Origin: Bacteroidota bacterium
Lineage (GTDB): Bacteria; Bacteroidota; JABWAT01
NCBI GenBank assembly: GCA_023151185.1
Contig: JAKLJL010000009.1
Span: forward strand, 1 to 64,000
Direction: 5' to 3'
Length of the DNA: 64,000 nt
The translations under genes were made by a program, and so were the position numbers. The notes below the pieces were generated by a model. The model worked only from the letters and a program-made list of their open reading frames with translations, searched no databases and was not told where the DNA came from. Positions 1 through 6,408 of this stretch are shown in pieces. Position 1 is the first letter of the stretch, and every line of letters starts with the position of its first letter.

Positions 1-40
1 GCCAGCGTTCGTCCTGAGCCAGGATCAAACTCTCCGTTGT
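1..40 (-). rRNA. rrs: 16S ribosomal RNA, 5' end only
   Basis: Read on the minus strand, these bases give the universal 16S start AGAGTTTGATCCTGGCTCAG followed by GACGAACGCTGGC, so the gene runs off the left edge of the window. The mature 5' end is placed near position 40 by analogy with E. coli, where seven bases precede AGAG. Only about 40 bases are present, too few to identify the organism. The sequence just upstream (41-47) is an exact inverted repeat of the start of the rRNA (27-33). Confidence 0.97.
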
Positions 41-47
41 AGAGTTT
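27..47 (-). other. Hairpin joining rRNA leader to 16S 5' end
   Basis: The leader bases AAACTCT (41-47 on the minus strand) are exactly complementary to AGAGTTT at the 5' end of 16S rRNA (27-33), with a 7-base loop between. In the precursor this would fold into a local hairpin that occupies the strand normally forming 16S helix 1. The base pairing is seen directly; a role in 16S folding or 5' maturation is inference. Confidence 0.5.
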
Positions 48-123
48 AATTTTTTTCCTGACTCGTCCGTTGTTAAAACTCAAATTTAACGAGTTATGCT
101 GTGTATTTTTTCCGTCGACAAAC

Positions 124-135
124 TTGTTAAAGAAC
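124..135 (-). promoter_or_regulatory. boxA-like antitermination site in rRNA leader
   Basis: The minus strand reads GTTCTTTAACAA, close to the bacterial rRNA boxA core GCTCTTTAACAA, and lies between the rRNA promoters and the 16S start as expected. boxA is bound by the NusB-S10 complex to make rRNA transcription resistant to termination. The match is by eye. Confidence 0.55.
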
Positions 136-167
136 TTTTTCTTTCGCCCCTCTCATCGAAGGGACTG

Positions 168-198
168 CAAAGTTACGGCAGCTTTTTCGTATTGTCAA
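168..198 (-). promoter_or_regulatory. rRNA operon promoter P2 (proximal)
   Basis: The minus strand shows TTG (196-198), a 20-base spacer, then TAACTTTG (168-175), a perfect fit to the Bacteroidota housekeeping -7 element TAnnTTTG. It would start transcription near 160-165, about 120 bases before the 16S gene. A second promoter with the same spacing lies 110 bases upstream. Confidence 0.8.
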
Positions 199-277
199 GA
201 CCCAATTTAAAATTCTATCCCGACTTTCCGCTTCCGCTTACCCCTAACCTGCTTTCCTCTTCTCCTTGAGCGGGTTG

Positions 278-308
278 CAAAGATGAAACAAAAAGAATTT
301 ATTGTCAA
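278..308 (-). promoter_or_regulatory. rRNA operon promoter P1 (distal)
   Basis: The minus strand shows TTG (306-308), a 20-base spacer and CATCTTTG (278-285), one base off TAnnTTTG. The sequences around both rRNA promoters begin TTGACAATA, so they look like a duplicated promoter, the usual tandem arrangement of rrn operons. The stretch 309-446 to its right has no further signal that I could identify. Confidence 0.7.
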
Positions 309-446
309 TACCTCTTTTTGGAAAAATTGAAAAAAGAATAAAAATATCTCCAATCAGGTGAAACAGTGTTAAAAATCAGGGAAAAAAAGGCGATTTGCTG
401 GGTCCCTGTTTGTAATTTAAACCTGTATTTTAAAATCGGGAGTTTT

Positions 447-920
447 ATGCTGACCGGGCATAAGTATTTTATGGAACTGGCAATCAGGGAAGCAGTTAAA
501 GCGTTTGAGGCTGGTGAAGTGCCTGTTGGGGCAGTTGTTGTCAGGAATAATAAGGTAATAGCAAAAGGATTTAATCAGGTTGAGCAACTGCTCGATCCTA
601 CCGCACATGCTGAGATGATCGCCATAACCTCAGCGGCTGCAACGATTGGCTCAAAACGGCTTGAAGAGTGCATTCTATACACTACTCTCGAACCCTGCCC
701 GATGTGCGCAGGGGCAATTCTGCATTCCAGATTCAATATGGTTGTATTTGGAGCGATGGATCATAAGTGGGGCGCCTGTTCTACGCTTTATAACCTCCTG
801 CAGGATCCGAGGTTTAATACAACCATTCCGGTCATCAGCGGAATTCTGGAAGCGGAAAGTGAAGCTCTGATGAAAAGCTTTTTCAGAAAATTGCGAACCG
901 GGGAGCCTGGTTCAAATTAA
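447..920 (+). CDS. tadA: tRNA-specific adenosine deaminase TadA
   Basis: TadA converts adenosine 34 in the wobble position of tRNA-Arg(ACG) to inosine. The 158-residue product carries the zinc-deaminase signature in two parts: HAE in TAHAEMIA, giving the zinc histidine and the catalytic glutamate, and PCPMCAGAI, giving the two zinc cysteines. The reading frame is open from a GTG at 366, but the alignable N-terminus (HKYFMELAIREA then GEVPVGAVVV) begins at ATG 447, so I chose that start; ATG 471 is a second possibility. It transcribes away from the rRNA operon and is followed after 27 bases by the Dabb gene, suggesting a small operon with the SPFH gene. The family is certain; only the start is open. 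Confidence 0.95.
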   Translation: MLTGHKYFMELAIREAVKAFEAGEVPVGAVVVRNNKVIAKGFNQVEQLLDPTAHAEMIAITSAAATIGSKRLEECILYTTLEPCPMCAGAILHSRFNMVVFGAMDHKWGACSTLYNLLQDPRFNTTIPVISGILEAESEALMKSFFRKLRTGEPGSN

Positions 921-947
921 TCTTAACCTAACTTGTAAGGGATAAAA

Positions 948-1241
948 ATGATCTACCACACCGTTCTATTTAAATGGAAAAACGGAACTGATCCCGGTAA
1001 AATCAATGAAATTCTGAGGGAACTGAATTCCTTAAAACCGAAAATTCCGGCCATTCTGGAACTTCAGGCCGGAGAAAATTTTTCTGACAGATCAGGTGGC
1101 TTTACCCATGTACTGGTTTCCAAGTTTCTAACCAAAGAAAATCTGGATCAGTATCAGGTTCATCCAGACCACCAGAAAATTGTGGTTAACCTGATCCGGC
1201 CGGTACTGGATCAACTGGTTGTGGGAGATTTTTCAGTCTGA
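948..1241 (+). CDS. Dabb (stress-responsive A/B barrel) family protein
   Basis: A 97-residue protein starting MIYHTVLFKWK, the conserved first strand of the dimeric alpha/beta-barrel (Dabb) family, with the later HPDHQ motif near residue 70 that is also typical. These small soluble proteins form dimeric ferredoxin-like barrels; most bacterial members have no assigned function, though relatives act as small oxygenases or cyclases. An AAGGG ribosome binding site precedes the ATG by 7 bases. It lies between tadA and the SPFH gene on the same strand with short gaps, but its partners give no functional clue. Confidence 0.85.
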   Translation: MIYHTVLFKWKNGTDPGKINEILRELNSLKPKIPAILELQAGENFSDRSGGFTHVLVSKFLTKENLDQYQVHPDHQKIVVNLIRPVLDQLVVGDFSV

Positions 1242-1272
1242 TACTTGGTTTCAATAACAAAAGGATACACAA

Positions 1273-2133
1273 ATGGCTACATTATTACTGGGATTGGTAT
1301 TTGCGGCAGTTGCCTGGCTGCTGGGTGAACAGATGTTTAAATACAGGTCGGTTTTGCGGGTTGTTGCCGGGGTAATTCTGGCAGGTGCCTTTGTTGCGGC
1401 ATCTTCGGTGATTATACCGGCAGGGCATGTTGGGGTTAAAAGCCTTTTCGGTGCCGTCGATACTTCGGTAACCATTGGTGAAGGGTTGCACCTGGTTAAT
1501 CCGTTGGTAGATGTCAGAACCTTTTCTGTGAGAACACAGGAAATTTATGAAGGTGCCGAAGTTCCGTCAAAGGAAGGCTTAAGTATCAATCTGGAAGTTT
1601 CTCTTCTTTTCAGGCTGGATGTCACCAGGGCAGCACAGGTTTATCAGAAAATAGGTGAGACCTACAAGGAAGTTGTAGTCATTACCACGCTTCGGTCTGC
1701 AATCCGAAGTGCAACTGTAAACTATGAGGCGAAAGATCTTTACACTTCGGGCCGTGAACTGATTGCAGGTGCGATTCTGAAGGAACTGGAGCTGAATCTG
1801 AAAGACAGAGGGATGATCATTGAAAGTGTGCTTCTCAGAAAAATTACGCTTCCGAAGCAGGTCGAAGAGGCCATCAATAATAAACTTGCCGCAGAGCAGG
1901 AGTCTGAACGGATGAAATTTATCCTTCAGAAAGAGGAACAGGAAGCACAGAGAAAGGGAATTGAAGCAAAGGGGATTGCAACCTATCAGGAAACCGTGAG
2001 AAGAGGTCTGGACGGAAACCTCCTGAAATGGAAGGCTCTGGAAGCGGTAAATGAACTTGCAAAATCCCAGAATTCAAAATTTGTAATCCTGGGTGACAAG
2101 TCGGGGCTGCCGATCATCCTGAATGACAAATAA
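1273..2133 (+). CDS. SPFH/prohibitin-family membrane protein
   Basis: A 286-residue protein with an N-terminal hydrophobic segment (about residues 2-20) and a second one (about 29-50), then an SPFH domain recognisable by GHVGVKSLFGAVD and the later VNYEAKDLYTSGRE. The C-terminal half contains a charged coiled-coil stretch (about 205-245, rich in E, K, Q) as in prohibitins. Prohibitin-like proteins assemble into large rings on the inner membrane and modulate membrane proteases such as FtsH. AAGGA lies 8 bases before the ATG. The gene ends at a strong hairpin shared with the convergent phosphatase gene. Family assignment is firm; the client is unknown. Confidence 0.9.
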   Translation: MATLLLGLVFAAVAWLLGEQMFKYRSVLRVVAGVILAGAFVAASSVIIPAGHVGVKSLFGAVDTSVTIGEGLHLVNPLVDVRTFSVRTQEIYEGAEVPSKEGLSINLEVSLLFRLDVTRAAQVYQKIGETYKEVVVITTLRSAIRSATVNYEAKDLYTSGRELIAGAILKELELNLKDRGMIIESVLLRKITLPKQVEEAINNKLAAEQESERMKFILQKEEQEAQRKGIEAKGIATYQETVRRGLDGNLLKWKALEAVNELAKSQNSKFVILGDKSGLPIILNDK

Positions 2134-2151
2134 TCTGCTTTTAGGTAGGTG

Positions 2152-2178
2152 AAACCCCGGTTAACCCCGGGGTTTTTG
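2152..2178. terminator. Rho-independent terminator between convergent genes
   Basis: AAACCCCGG (2152-2160) pairs with CCGGGGTTT (2167-2175) over a 6-base loop, followed by TT. It serves the SPFH gene on the plus strand and overlaps the last codons of the convergent IMPase gene, which ends at 2161. Confidence 0.75.
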
Positions 2179-3018
2179 TTTCAGATAGGAGGAGTACCGG
2201 CCAGAGACAATTTTGAAAAGTTCCCCGTAAACAGAGGGTGCCCCTGCTACTACCTGACCGTTTTCGAGGCAGAAGTCTTCCCCGGAATAATCTGTTACTT
2301 TTCCGCCTGCTTCCCGAACAAGAAGAATTCCTGCCGCAATGTCCCAGGGTTTTAAACCATACTCCCAGTATCCATTAAACCGACCGCAGGCTGTATAGGC
2401 CAGATCAGACGCAGCCGAACCGGCCCGCCGGACGCCGTGGTTCTGCCGGATAACATCAGAGAGTACTGACTGGAACTCACTGAGGTGAGAAAAATCTGAA
2501 ATTGGAAATCCGGTTGCAATCAGGGTTTCCGAAAACCCGCAATCCGAAACCCGGATGGGGGTTCCGTTCAGGTAGGCTCCTTTTCCGCGGACAGCATAAA
2601 ACCATTCATTCCTGACCACTTCCACAACAAGGGCGATAACAGGTTCTTTGTTTTCGATCAGGGCCAGAGAGACCGAGAACTGCGGAAATCCGTGCGAAAA
2701 GTTAGTGGTCCCATCAATCGGGTCCAGTATCCAGTAAGTTTGAGGCAGGGATGTGCCTGACTCTCTGAGGCCAAACTCTTCACCCAGAAACGGAATTTCG
2801 GGAAACAGGGATCTGAGGCCTTCAGAAACAATGGCTTCACTTCCTTTGTCAACTTCAGTTACAAGGTCGTTTTTTCCTTTACTCAGAACCCCGAGTGACC
2901 GGGTTTGCCGCTGAAGATGACGGGAGGTTATAAACTGAACCGCCTCTAAAACCGGTCCGCCTACCAAAGCAAGCCTGGAGTCCAGTTGCCCGAGATGGGT
3001 CAGGATCTCAGTGGTCAT
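2161..3018 (-). CDS. Inositol monophosphatase family protein
   Basis: A 286-residue member of the Mg-dependent IMPase/FIG superfamily, which hydrolyses inositol phosphates, histidinol phosphate or 3'-phosphoadenosine 5'-phosphate depending on the subfamily. Seen: the metal-binding GEE (about 79-81), DPIDGTTNF (about 99-107) and PWDIAAG (about 230), all intact. A longer open frame extends upstream inside the DUF971 gene, but ATG 3018 gives the usual family length and an 11-base overlap with that gene, implying coupled translation. Substrate cannot be told from sequence. Confidence 0.9.
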   Translation of the reverse strand: MTTEILTHLGQLDSRLALVGGPVLEAVQFITSRHLQRQTRSLGVLSKGKNDLVTEVDKGSEAIVSEGLRSLFPEIPFLGEEFGLRESGTSLPQTYWILDPIDGTTNFSHGFPQFSVSLALIENKEPVIALVVEVVRNEWFYAVRGKGAYLNGTPIRVSDCGFSETLIATGFPISDFSHLSEFQSVLSDVIRQNHGVRRAGSAASDLAYTACGRFNGYWEYGLKPWDIAAGILLVREAGGKVTDYSGEDFCLENGQVVAGAPSVYGELFKIVSGRYSSYLKQKPRG

Positions 3019-3403
3019 GCGGGTGTCCGGAATGATCGTGGTGATCATGGTCGTGAGACTGGCGGAGTTTTTGTTTTTCCTGTGCCTCGAGTGCCGCAGA
3101 AAGCCTGGACAGTTTTTCAAGCAGATCCCAGCTGTAAATTCCTGTATTGTGGCCATCACCCCAGGAAATCGTGATTGCATAATTTCCGACCGGCTGAATG
3201 GTCCTGACCTCATAACGGCCCGGTGTTTCCAGAAATATTTTCTGAGGTTTTGCCGTTTGCAGGATAACCGACTCTCCCGAGCAGGTTGCACAGGGGCAGT
3301 GATCCCGAAGCAGTTTGATCGGGATGATTCCGTTTGGTTTGCCGGGCCAGATCAGCTCCAGATCACCGGACGCTGATTTCACTATTTTTGTTGGTTGGAT
3401 CAT
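3008..3403 (-). CDS. DUF971 (GBBH-like N-terminal domain) protein with His-rich tail
   Basis: The first ~100 of 131 residues form a DUF971 domain, related to the N-terminal domain of gamma-butyrobetaine hydroxylase: LIWPGKPNGIIPIKLLRDHC, then CPCATCSGE with three closely spaced cysteines, and the late YAITISWGDGHNTGIYSW motif. Stand-alone DUF971 proteins are common in bacteria and have been linked to iron-sulfur or metal handling, but the function is unsettled. The last ~20 residues are a tail of histidine and aspartate (HDHDHHDHSGHPHDH), which suggests metal binding. It is the first gene of a two-gene unit with the IMPase gene, overlapping it by 11 bases, under its own divergent promoter. 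Confidence 0.85.
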   Translation of the reverse strand: MIQPTKIVKSASGDLELIWPGKPNGIIPIKLLRDHCPCATCSGESVILQTAKPQKIFLETPGRYEVRTIQPVGNYAITISWGDGHNTGIYSWDLLEKLSRLSAALEAQEKQKLRQSHDHDHHDHSGHPHDH

Positions 3404-3446
3404 AAGTTGCAGGATGGAGTTGGTTAAATCGGATAAACAGACCGCT

Positions 3447-3478
3447 CAAATTTAGAAAATACAGAATCCGGAAGCCAG
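3447..3478 (-). promoter_or_regulatory. Promoter of the DUF971-IMPase unit
   Basis: On the minus strand CTG (3476-3478) is followed after 21 bases by TAAATTTG (3447-3454), an exact TAnnTTTG element. It lies 44 bases before the DUF971 start codon and back to back with the sppA promoter. Confidence 0.6.
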
Positions 3479-3525
3479 TTTTTGGGCAAAAGAAGACCAT
3501 ATCCTGGTTGAATAAAGGCATTTAA

Positions 3526-3556
3526 TTGATTTCGGATGCCAAATTGGGTAACTTTA
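3526..3556 (+). promoter_or_regulatory. Promoter of the sppA operon
   Basis: TTG (3526-3528), a 20-base spacer and TAACTTTA (3549-3556). The arrangement is nearly the same as in rRNA promoter P2. The start codon of sppA lies 27 bases downstream. Confidence 0.65.
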
Positions 3557-3582
3557 TTCTCTTTTTTATTTAGTTAGGTTTT

Positions 3583-4503
3583 ATGGCTTCAGGATCAGGG
3601 AAAAGTGCACTTCTGATAATTCTCGGAATTTTTTCGGGGGGTGTCCTCATCGTTATTGTACTTCTCTTTCTTGCCTTTTGGGGGTTTGGGTCAGGCAGTT
3701 CTGATGAAGAGTACAGCGGGACGCTTTCTTCGGGTGATAAAATCGGTGTAATTGACATCAGTGGTGAAATTACCGCATCTGAAGATATTATCCGGCAGAT
3801 TGAAACCTATGCCGGCTCGGGCGGAATCCGTGGTCTGGTAGTGCGGGTGAACTCTCCCGGCGGAGCTGTGGCGCCAAGTCAGGAAATTTATTTTTCGCTC
3901 AGAAAATTCCGGGAATCTGGTAAACCCGTCATCATTTCAATGGGAAGTGTCGCAGCCAGCGGCGGATATTATCTTTCTTTGGGTGCCAGCCACATATTTG
4001 CGGCTCCAGGGTCAATAACAGGTTCAATTGGTGTGATCCTGCAGTATCCTCAGTTTAAAAACCTGATGGATAAGGTAGGTGTGGAGATGGTAACGGTAAA
4101 AACCGGTCGGTATAAAGATGCTGGCAGTCCGTTCAGGGAAAAAACTCCGGAAGATCTGGCTTACCTGCAGGGACTGATCGACGATACGTATGACCAGTTT
4201 CTTGAAACGGTATCTGAAGAACGGGGAATTTCAGTTGACTCGGTGCAATCCCTTGCTGAAGGACGGGTTTACACCGGCCGGCAGGCTGTTTCCGCAGGTT
4301 TAGTCGATACCCTGGGTACGTTTTCGGATGCAGTTGGGTATGCTGCTAAACTGGCCGGAATTACCGGAAAACCCGAATTGGTCAGGAAAGTCAGAACAGT
4401 TAGTCTGCTTGAAAAATTGACCGGGGCAGATTCTGAAATGATCGGTCCGGTCAGGGAGCTTGTGGCATCAAAACCACTGGTTCAATACCGGATGTATCCA
4501 TGA
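3583..4503 (+). CDS. sppA: Signal peptide peptidase SppA (short, 36K type)
   Basis: A membrane-anchored serine protease of family S49 that degrades leftover signal peptides. The 306-residue protein has one transmembrane helix at about residues 9-35 and a single ClpP/crotonase-fold domain, so it is the short bacterial type, not the 67K double-domain form. The catalytic pair is visible: Ser126 in VAASGGYY and Lys178 in KTGRYKDAGSP, spaced 52 residues apart as in Bacillus SppA. The stop codon overlaps the start of the HU gene (ATGA), so the two are translationally coupled. The promoter is at 3526-3556. Confidence 0.95.
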   Translation: MASGSGKSALLIILGIFSGGVLIVIVLLFLAFWGFGSGSSDEEYSGTLSSGDKIGVIDISGEITASEDIIRQIETYAGSGGIRGLVVRVNSPGGAVAPSQEIYFSLRKFRESGKPVIISMGSVAASGGYYLSLGASHIFAAPGSITGSIGVILQYPQFKNLMDKVGVEMVTVKTGRYKDAGSPFREKTPEDLAYLQGLIDDTYDQFLETVSEERGISVDSVQSLAEGRVYTGRQAVSAGLVDTLGTFSDAVGYAAKLAGITGKPELVRKVRTVSLLEKLTGADSEMIGPVRELVASKPLVQYRMYP

Positions 4504-4799
4504 AAGTGATTAAAGCAGACCTGGTCAGGACTGTTGCGAAGGAAAGCGGTGTTGAGGCTGTTGAGGCTGAAGTTATTATTGAGGGATTCCTGTCGCTTGT
4601 TCTGAAGCACCTGAATCAGAACCATGTTATAGAGATCAGAGGTTTCGGGACTTTCCGGCTTGAAGACCGTAAAGAGAAAAAAGCAAGAAATCCGTTTACC
4701 AATGAGCCTTTGGTTCTTCCCGCTCAGAAAGTGCCGGTTTTAAAGTTTACAAAGGAATTTAAAAAGAAAATTTCAGAGGATCACCAGCTCAATGGCTGA
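4500..4799 (+). CDS. HU/IHF-family DNA-binding protein
   Basis: A 99-residue histone-like protein. The HU core is clear: an N-terminal helical part (MKVIKADLVRTVAKESG), then the beta-arm region with IRGFGTFRLEDRKEKKARNP, the usual minor-groove-binding arm with its proline, and the C-terminal FTKEFKKKI. HU dimers bend and compact DNA. It overlaps sppA by 4 bases at its start and the zinc-ribbon/TPR gene by 8 bases at its end, so it is expressed as part of this operon. HU, IHF and bacterial Hbs-like subtypes cannot be told apart by eye. Confidence 0.93.
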   Translation: MKVIKADLVRTVAKESGVEAVEAEVIIEGFLSLVLKHLNQNHVIEIRGFGTFRLEDRKEKKARNPFTNEPLVLPAQKVPVLKFTKEFKKKISEDHQLNG

Positions 4800-5616
4800 G
4801 AAAATTTGCCGGGAATGCGGTGCTTCCAACCACCCGGAAAGCAGTACCTGTTCACTTTGCGGTGACCTCCTTTCTGAAAATCAGGATCAGGTTCCGGTTG
4901 AGAAAAGTTCGGTGAAAAAAACCGCAGTTCCTGCTGTATCCGGAGGAAAAAGTGTCATTCTGACCGTTTTTGCCTTTGTTGCAGCAGGGTTTCTGCTGTC
5001 CTTCCTGGCTATAACCAGGTATGATCTTCAGGGCTCCGGTAGTGGCAGGGAAACCAGTTCCGCCGAGGAGCAGGTTGCCAAGCTTCCTTCCCGGACACAG
5101 GTTTGGGTTGACGGACAGGCAGAAGTTGCATTGGCATCCGGCAATCCGGATCTTTACTTTTCTCTGGCAGATACATTTTTCTCATACGGGCAGATGGAAG
5201 AGGGAGCCCACATGCTGGAAAAAGGGTATTCTCTTGACTCATCCAGAAGTGAAACCGGGCTTAAGATTGCAAATGCCTTTTATGACAGCGGAAACAAAAA
5301 AGCCGCTATCCGATACTATCAACGCTACCTGAGCAGGAATCCGGAGAATCTGGATGCCCGGGTTGATATGGCAACGTGTTATCTGGATGAATCTGTCGGG
5401 GCACCGATGGAGGCTGTGAAAGAACTTAAAAAAGTTCTGGAAATAAAGCCAGACCACCAGATTGCAAATCTGAATCTTGGAGTTCTTTATTCCAGAATCA
5501 ATAAACCGGACCAGGCAGAATCCTACCTTGAAAAGGCAAGATCTGTCAACCCGGAAAATAAACCCGGATTAACCGCTGCAGAATTGCTCGGGAAACTCCG
5601 GCAGGAAACAAAATAA
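4792..5616 (+). CDS. Zinc-ribbon, single-pass membrane, TPR protein
   Basis: A 274-residue protein built of three parts. An N-terminal zinc ribbon has CRECG and CSLCG (residues about 5-21). One transmembrane helix lies at about 53-72 (VILTVFAFVAAGFLLSFLAI). A C-terminal part from about residue 110 has at least three TPR-type helical repeats (for example ALASGNPDLYFSLADTFF, AIRYYQRYLSRNPENLDAR and ANLNLGVLYSRINKPDQAES). The layout puts the zinc ribbon in the cytoplasm and the TPR domain in the periplasm, if the helix runs inside-out. TPR domains dock partner proteins; no enzyme domain is present and I do not recognise a named family. It overlaps the HU gene by 8 bases. Confidence 0.75.
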   Translation: MAEKICRECGASNHPESSTCSLCGDLLSENQDQVPVEKSSVKKTAVPAVSGGKSVILTVFAFVAAGFLLSFLAITRYDLQGSGSGRETSSAEEQVAKLPSRTQVWVDGQAEVALASGNPDLYFSLADTFFSYGQMEEGAHMLEKGYSLDSSRSETGLKIANAFYDSGNKKAAIRYYQRYLSRNPENLDARVDMATCYLDESVGAPMEAVKELKKVLEIKPDHQIANLNLGVLYSRINKPDQAESYLEKARSVNPENKPGLTAAELLGKLRQETK

Positions 5617-5639
5617 CCAAACATCAAGGAGACACCACC

Positions 5640-5729
5640 GTGCCGTGCGGACGTAAAAGAAAAAGACATAAAATCGCGACTCACAAGAGAAAGAAAAGAC
5701 TCCGGAAGAATCGCCATAAAAAGAAATAA
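5640..5729 (+). CDS. Small ribosomal protein, AURKAIP1/COX24 type (bS22/mS38-like)
   Basis: A 29-residue, extremely basic protein that starts with GTG: MPCGRKRKRHKIATHKRKKR, then LRKNRHKKK. It matches the AURKAIP1/COX24 domain family, whose members are the mitochondrial small-subunit protein mS38 and the mycobacterial ribosomal protein bS22, seen next to the decoding-centre helices of 16S rRNA. Nearly identical peptides occur across Bacteroidota. A strong AAGGAG ribosome binding site (5626-5631) lies 8 bases before the GTG and fixes the start. The gene sits 23 bases behind the zinc-ribbon/TPR gene and is closed by a hairpin terminator. The family call rests on sequence resemblance; its place on the ribosome is inferred. 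Confidence 0.85.
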   Translation: MPCGRKRKRHKIATHKRKKRLRKNRHKKK

Positions 5730-5737
5730 GCAGTAAT

Positions 5738-5772
5738 CCGGGGTTCCTGTTCTGCAGGTTCCCCGGGTTCTT
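5738..5772 (+). terminator. Terminator after the sppA-HU-TPR-bS22 operon
   Basis: CCGGGG (5738-5743) pairs with CCCCGG (5761-5766), with a further inner pairing of CCTG and CAGG, followed by a pyrimidine-rich TTCTTCTTGTTCC. The U-tract is interrupted, so efficiency is uncertain. Confidence 0.55.
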
Positions 5773-6033
5773 CTTGTTCCGCCTTTTTACTCCTTTCCGC
5801 TTCTTTTAAACCCACTTTTGAACTTCTTTCCGGTTTTTTTGTGTTATTTTCTGAAACAGATCAAAAAAATAGCTGCAGATCACATCTGTAAGCTGATTAT
5901 TTTATTAAATTTGCAATAGAAATCGCAATTTATCAGGCCACTCATAAAATTTTTATTTTCTGAAACCTGATGTAATCACATCCGGAATAAGTTAACATAA
6001 AATTAAATCGTGTTCCGGGGTACCTCATACGTA
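5773..6033. other. AT-rich intergenic region without a gene
   Basis: No open frame with coding character or start signal is seen. A TAAATTTG element stands at 5906-5913 on the plus strand, but without a well-spaced upstream TTG. The region separates the bS22 terminator from the promoter of the next operon. Confidence 0.6.
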
Positions 6034-6064
6034 CTGTCTGTGTCGGTTAAATTGTGTAATTTTG
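6034..6064 (+). promoter_or_regulatory. Promoter of the YtxH-SDR-ddl gene run
   Basis: CTG (6034-6036), a 20-base spacer, then TAATTTTG (6057-6064), an exact TAnnTTTG element. The first gene starts 23 bases further on, behind a strong ribosome binding site. Confidence 0.6.
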
Positions 6065-6087
6065 TACGTTTTAGAAGGAGAAATGCT

Positions 6088-6408
6088 ATGGATCGGGGAT
6101 TCGGCAAAGGCCTCTTTTGGGGTTTTGTCGCCGGCGGAGCAGCCGGAATACTCGCTGGTTTTTTACTGGCACCTAAAAGCGGCCGTGAGGTCAGAAATGA
6201 AATTGCAACCCGCCTGAATGAATGGCTCGACCCGGAAGACGGACTGATTCCGGATGCAGCAGAACTCATCAATGAAGGCCGCCAAAAAGGAGAAGCTCTT
6301 GTTGCTGATGCAAAGGAAAAAGCAGAACTTCTGCTGGCTGATGCTGAACGATTGCTCTTCGAAATCAGAACCCAGTCAGAGTCTTCAGTCCCTGCAGGGC
6401 AGGCCTGA
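6088..6408 (+). CDS. YtxH domain protein
   Basis: A 106-residue protein with a glycine-rich hydrophobic segment at about residues 6-27 (LFWGFVAGGAAGILAGFLLA) directly followed by PKSGREVR, the hallmark of YtxH/gas-vesicle-GvpP-like proteins. The rest is an acidic, alanine-rich helix likely to form a coiled coil. Such proteins are induced in stress or stationary phase in Firmicutes, but the molecular role is unknown. The frame is open further upstream, but the GAAGGAG at 6074-6080, 7 bases ahead of ATG 6088, decides the start. Its TGA overlaps the next start codon by one base (TGATG). Confidence 0.85.
   Translation: MDRGFGKGLFWGFVAGGAAGILAGFLLAPKSGREVRNEIATRLNEWLDPEDGLIPDAAELINEGRQKGEALVADAKEKAELLLADAERLLFEIRTQSESSVPAGQA

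Noticed and set aside
5906-5913. TAAATTTG as a second promoter ahead of the YtxH gene
   Set aside because: The -7 sequence is exact, but no TTG or CTG lies 19-21 bases upstream and the gene is 175 bases away with a better promoter at 6034-6064.
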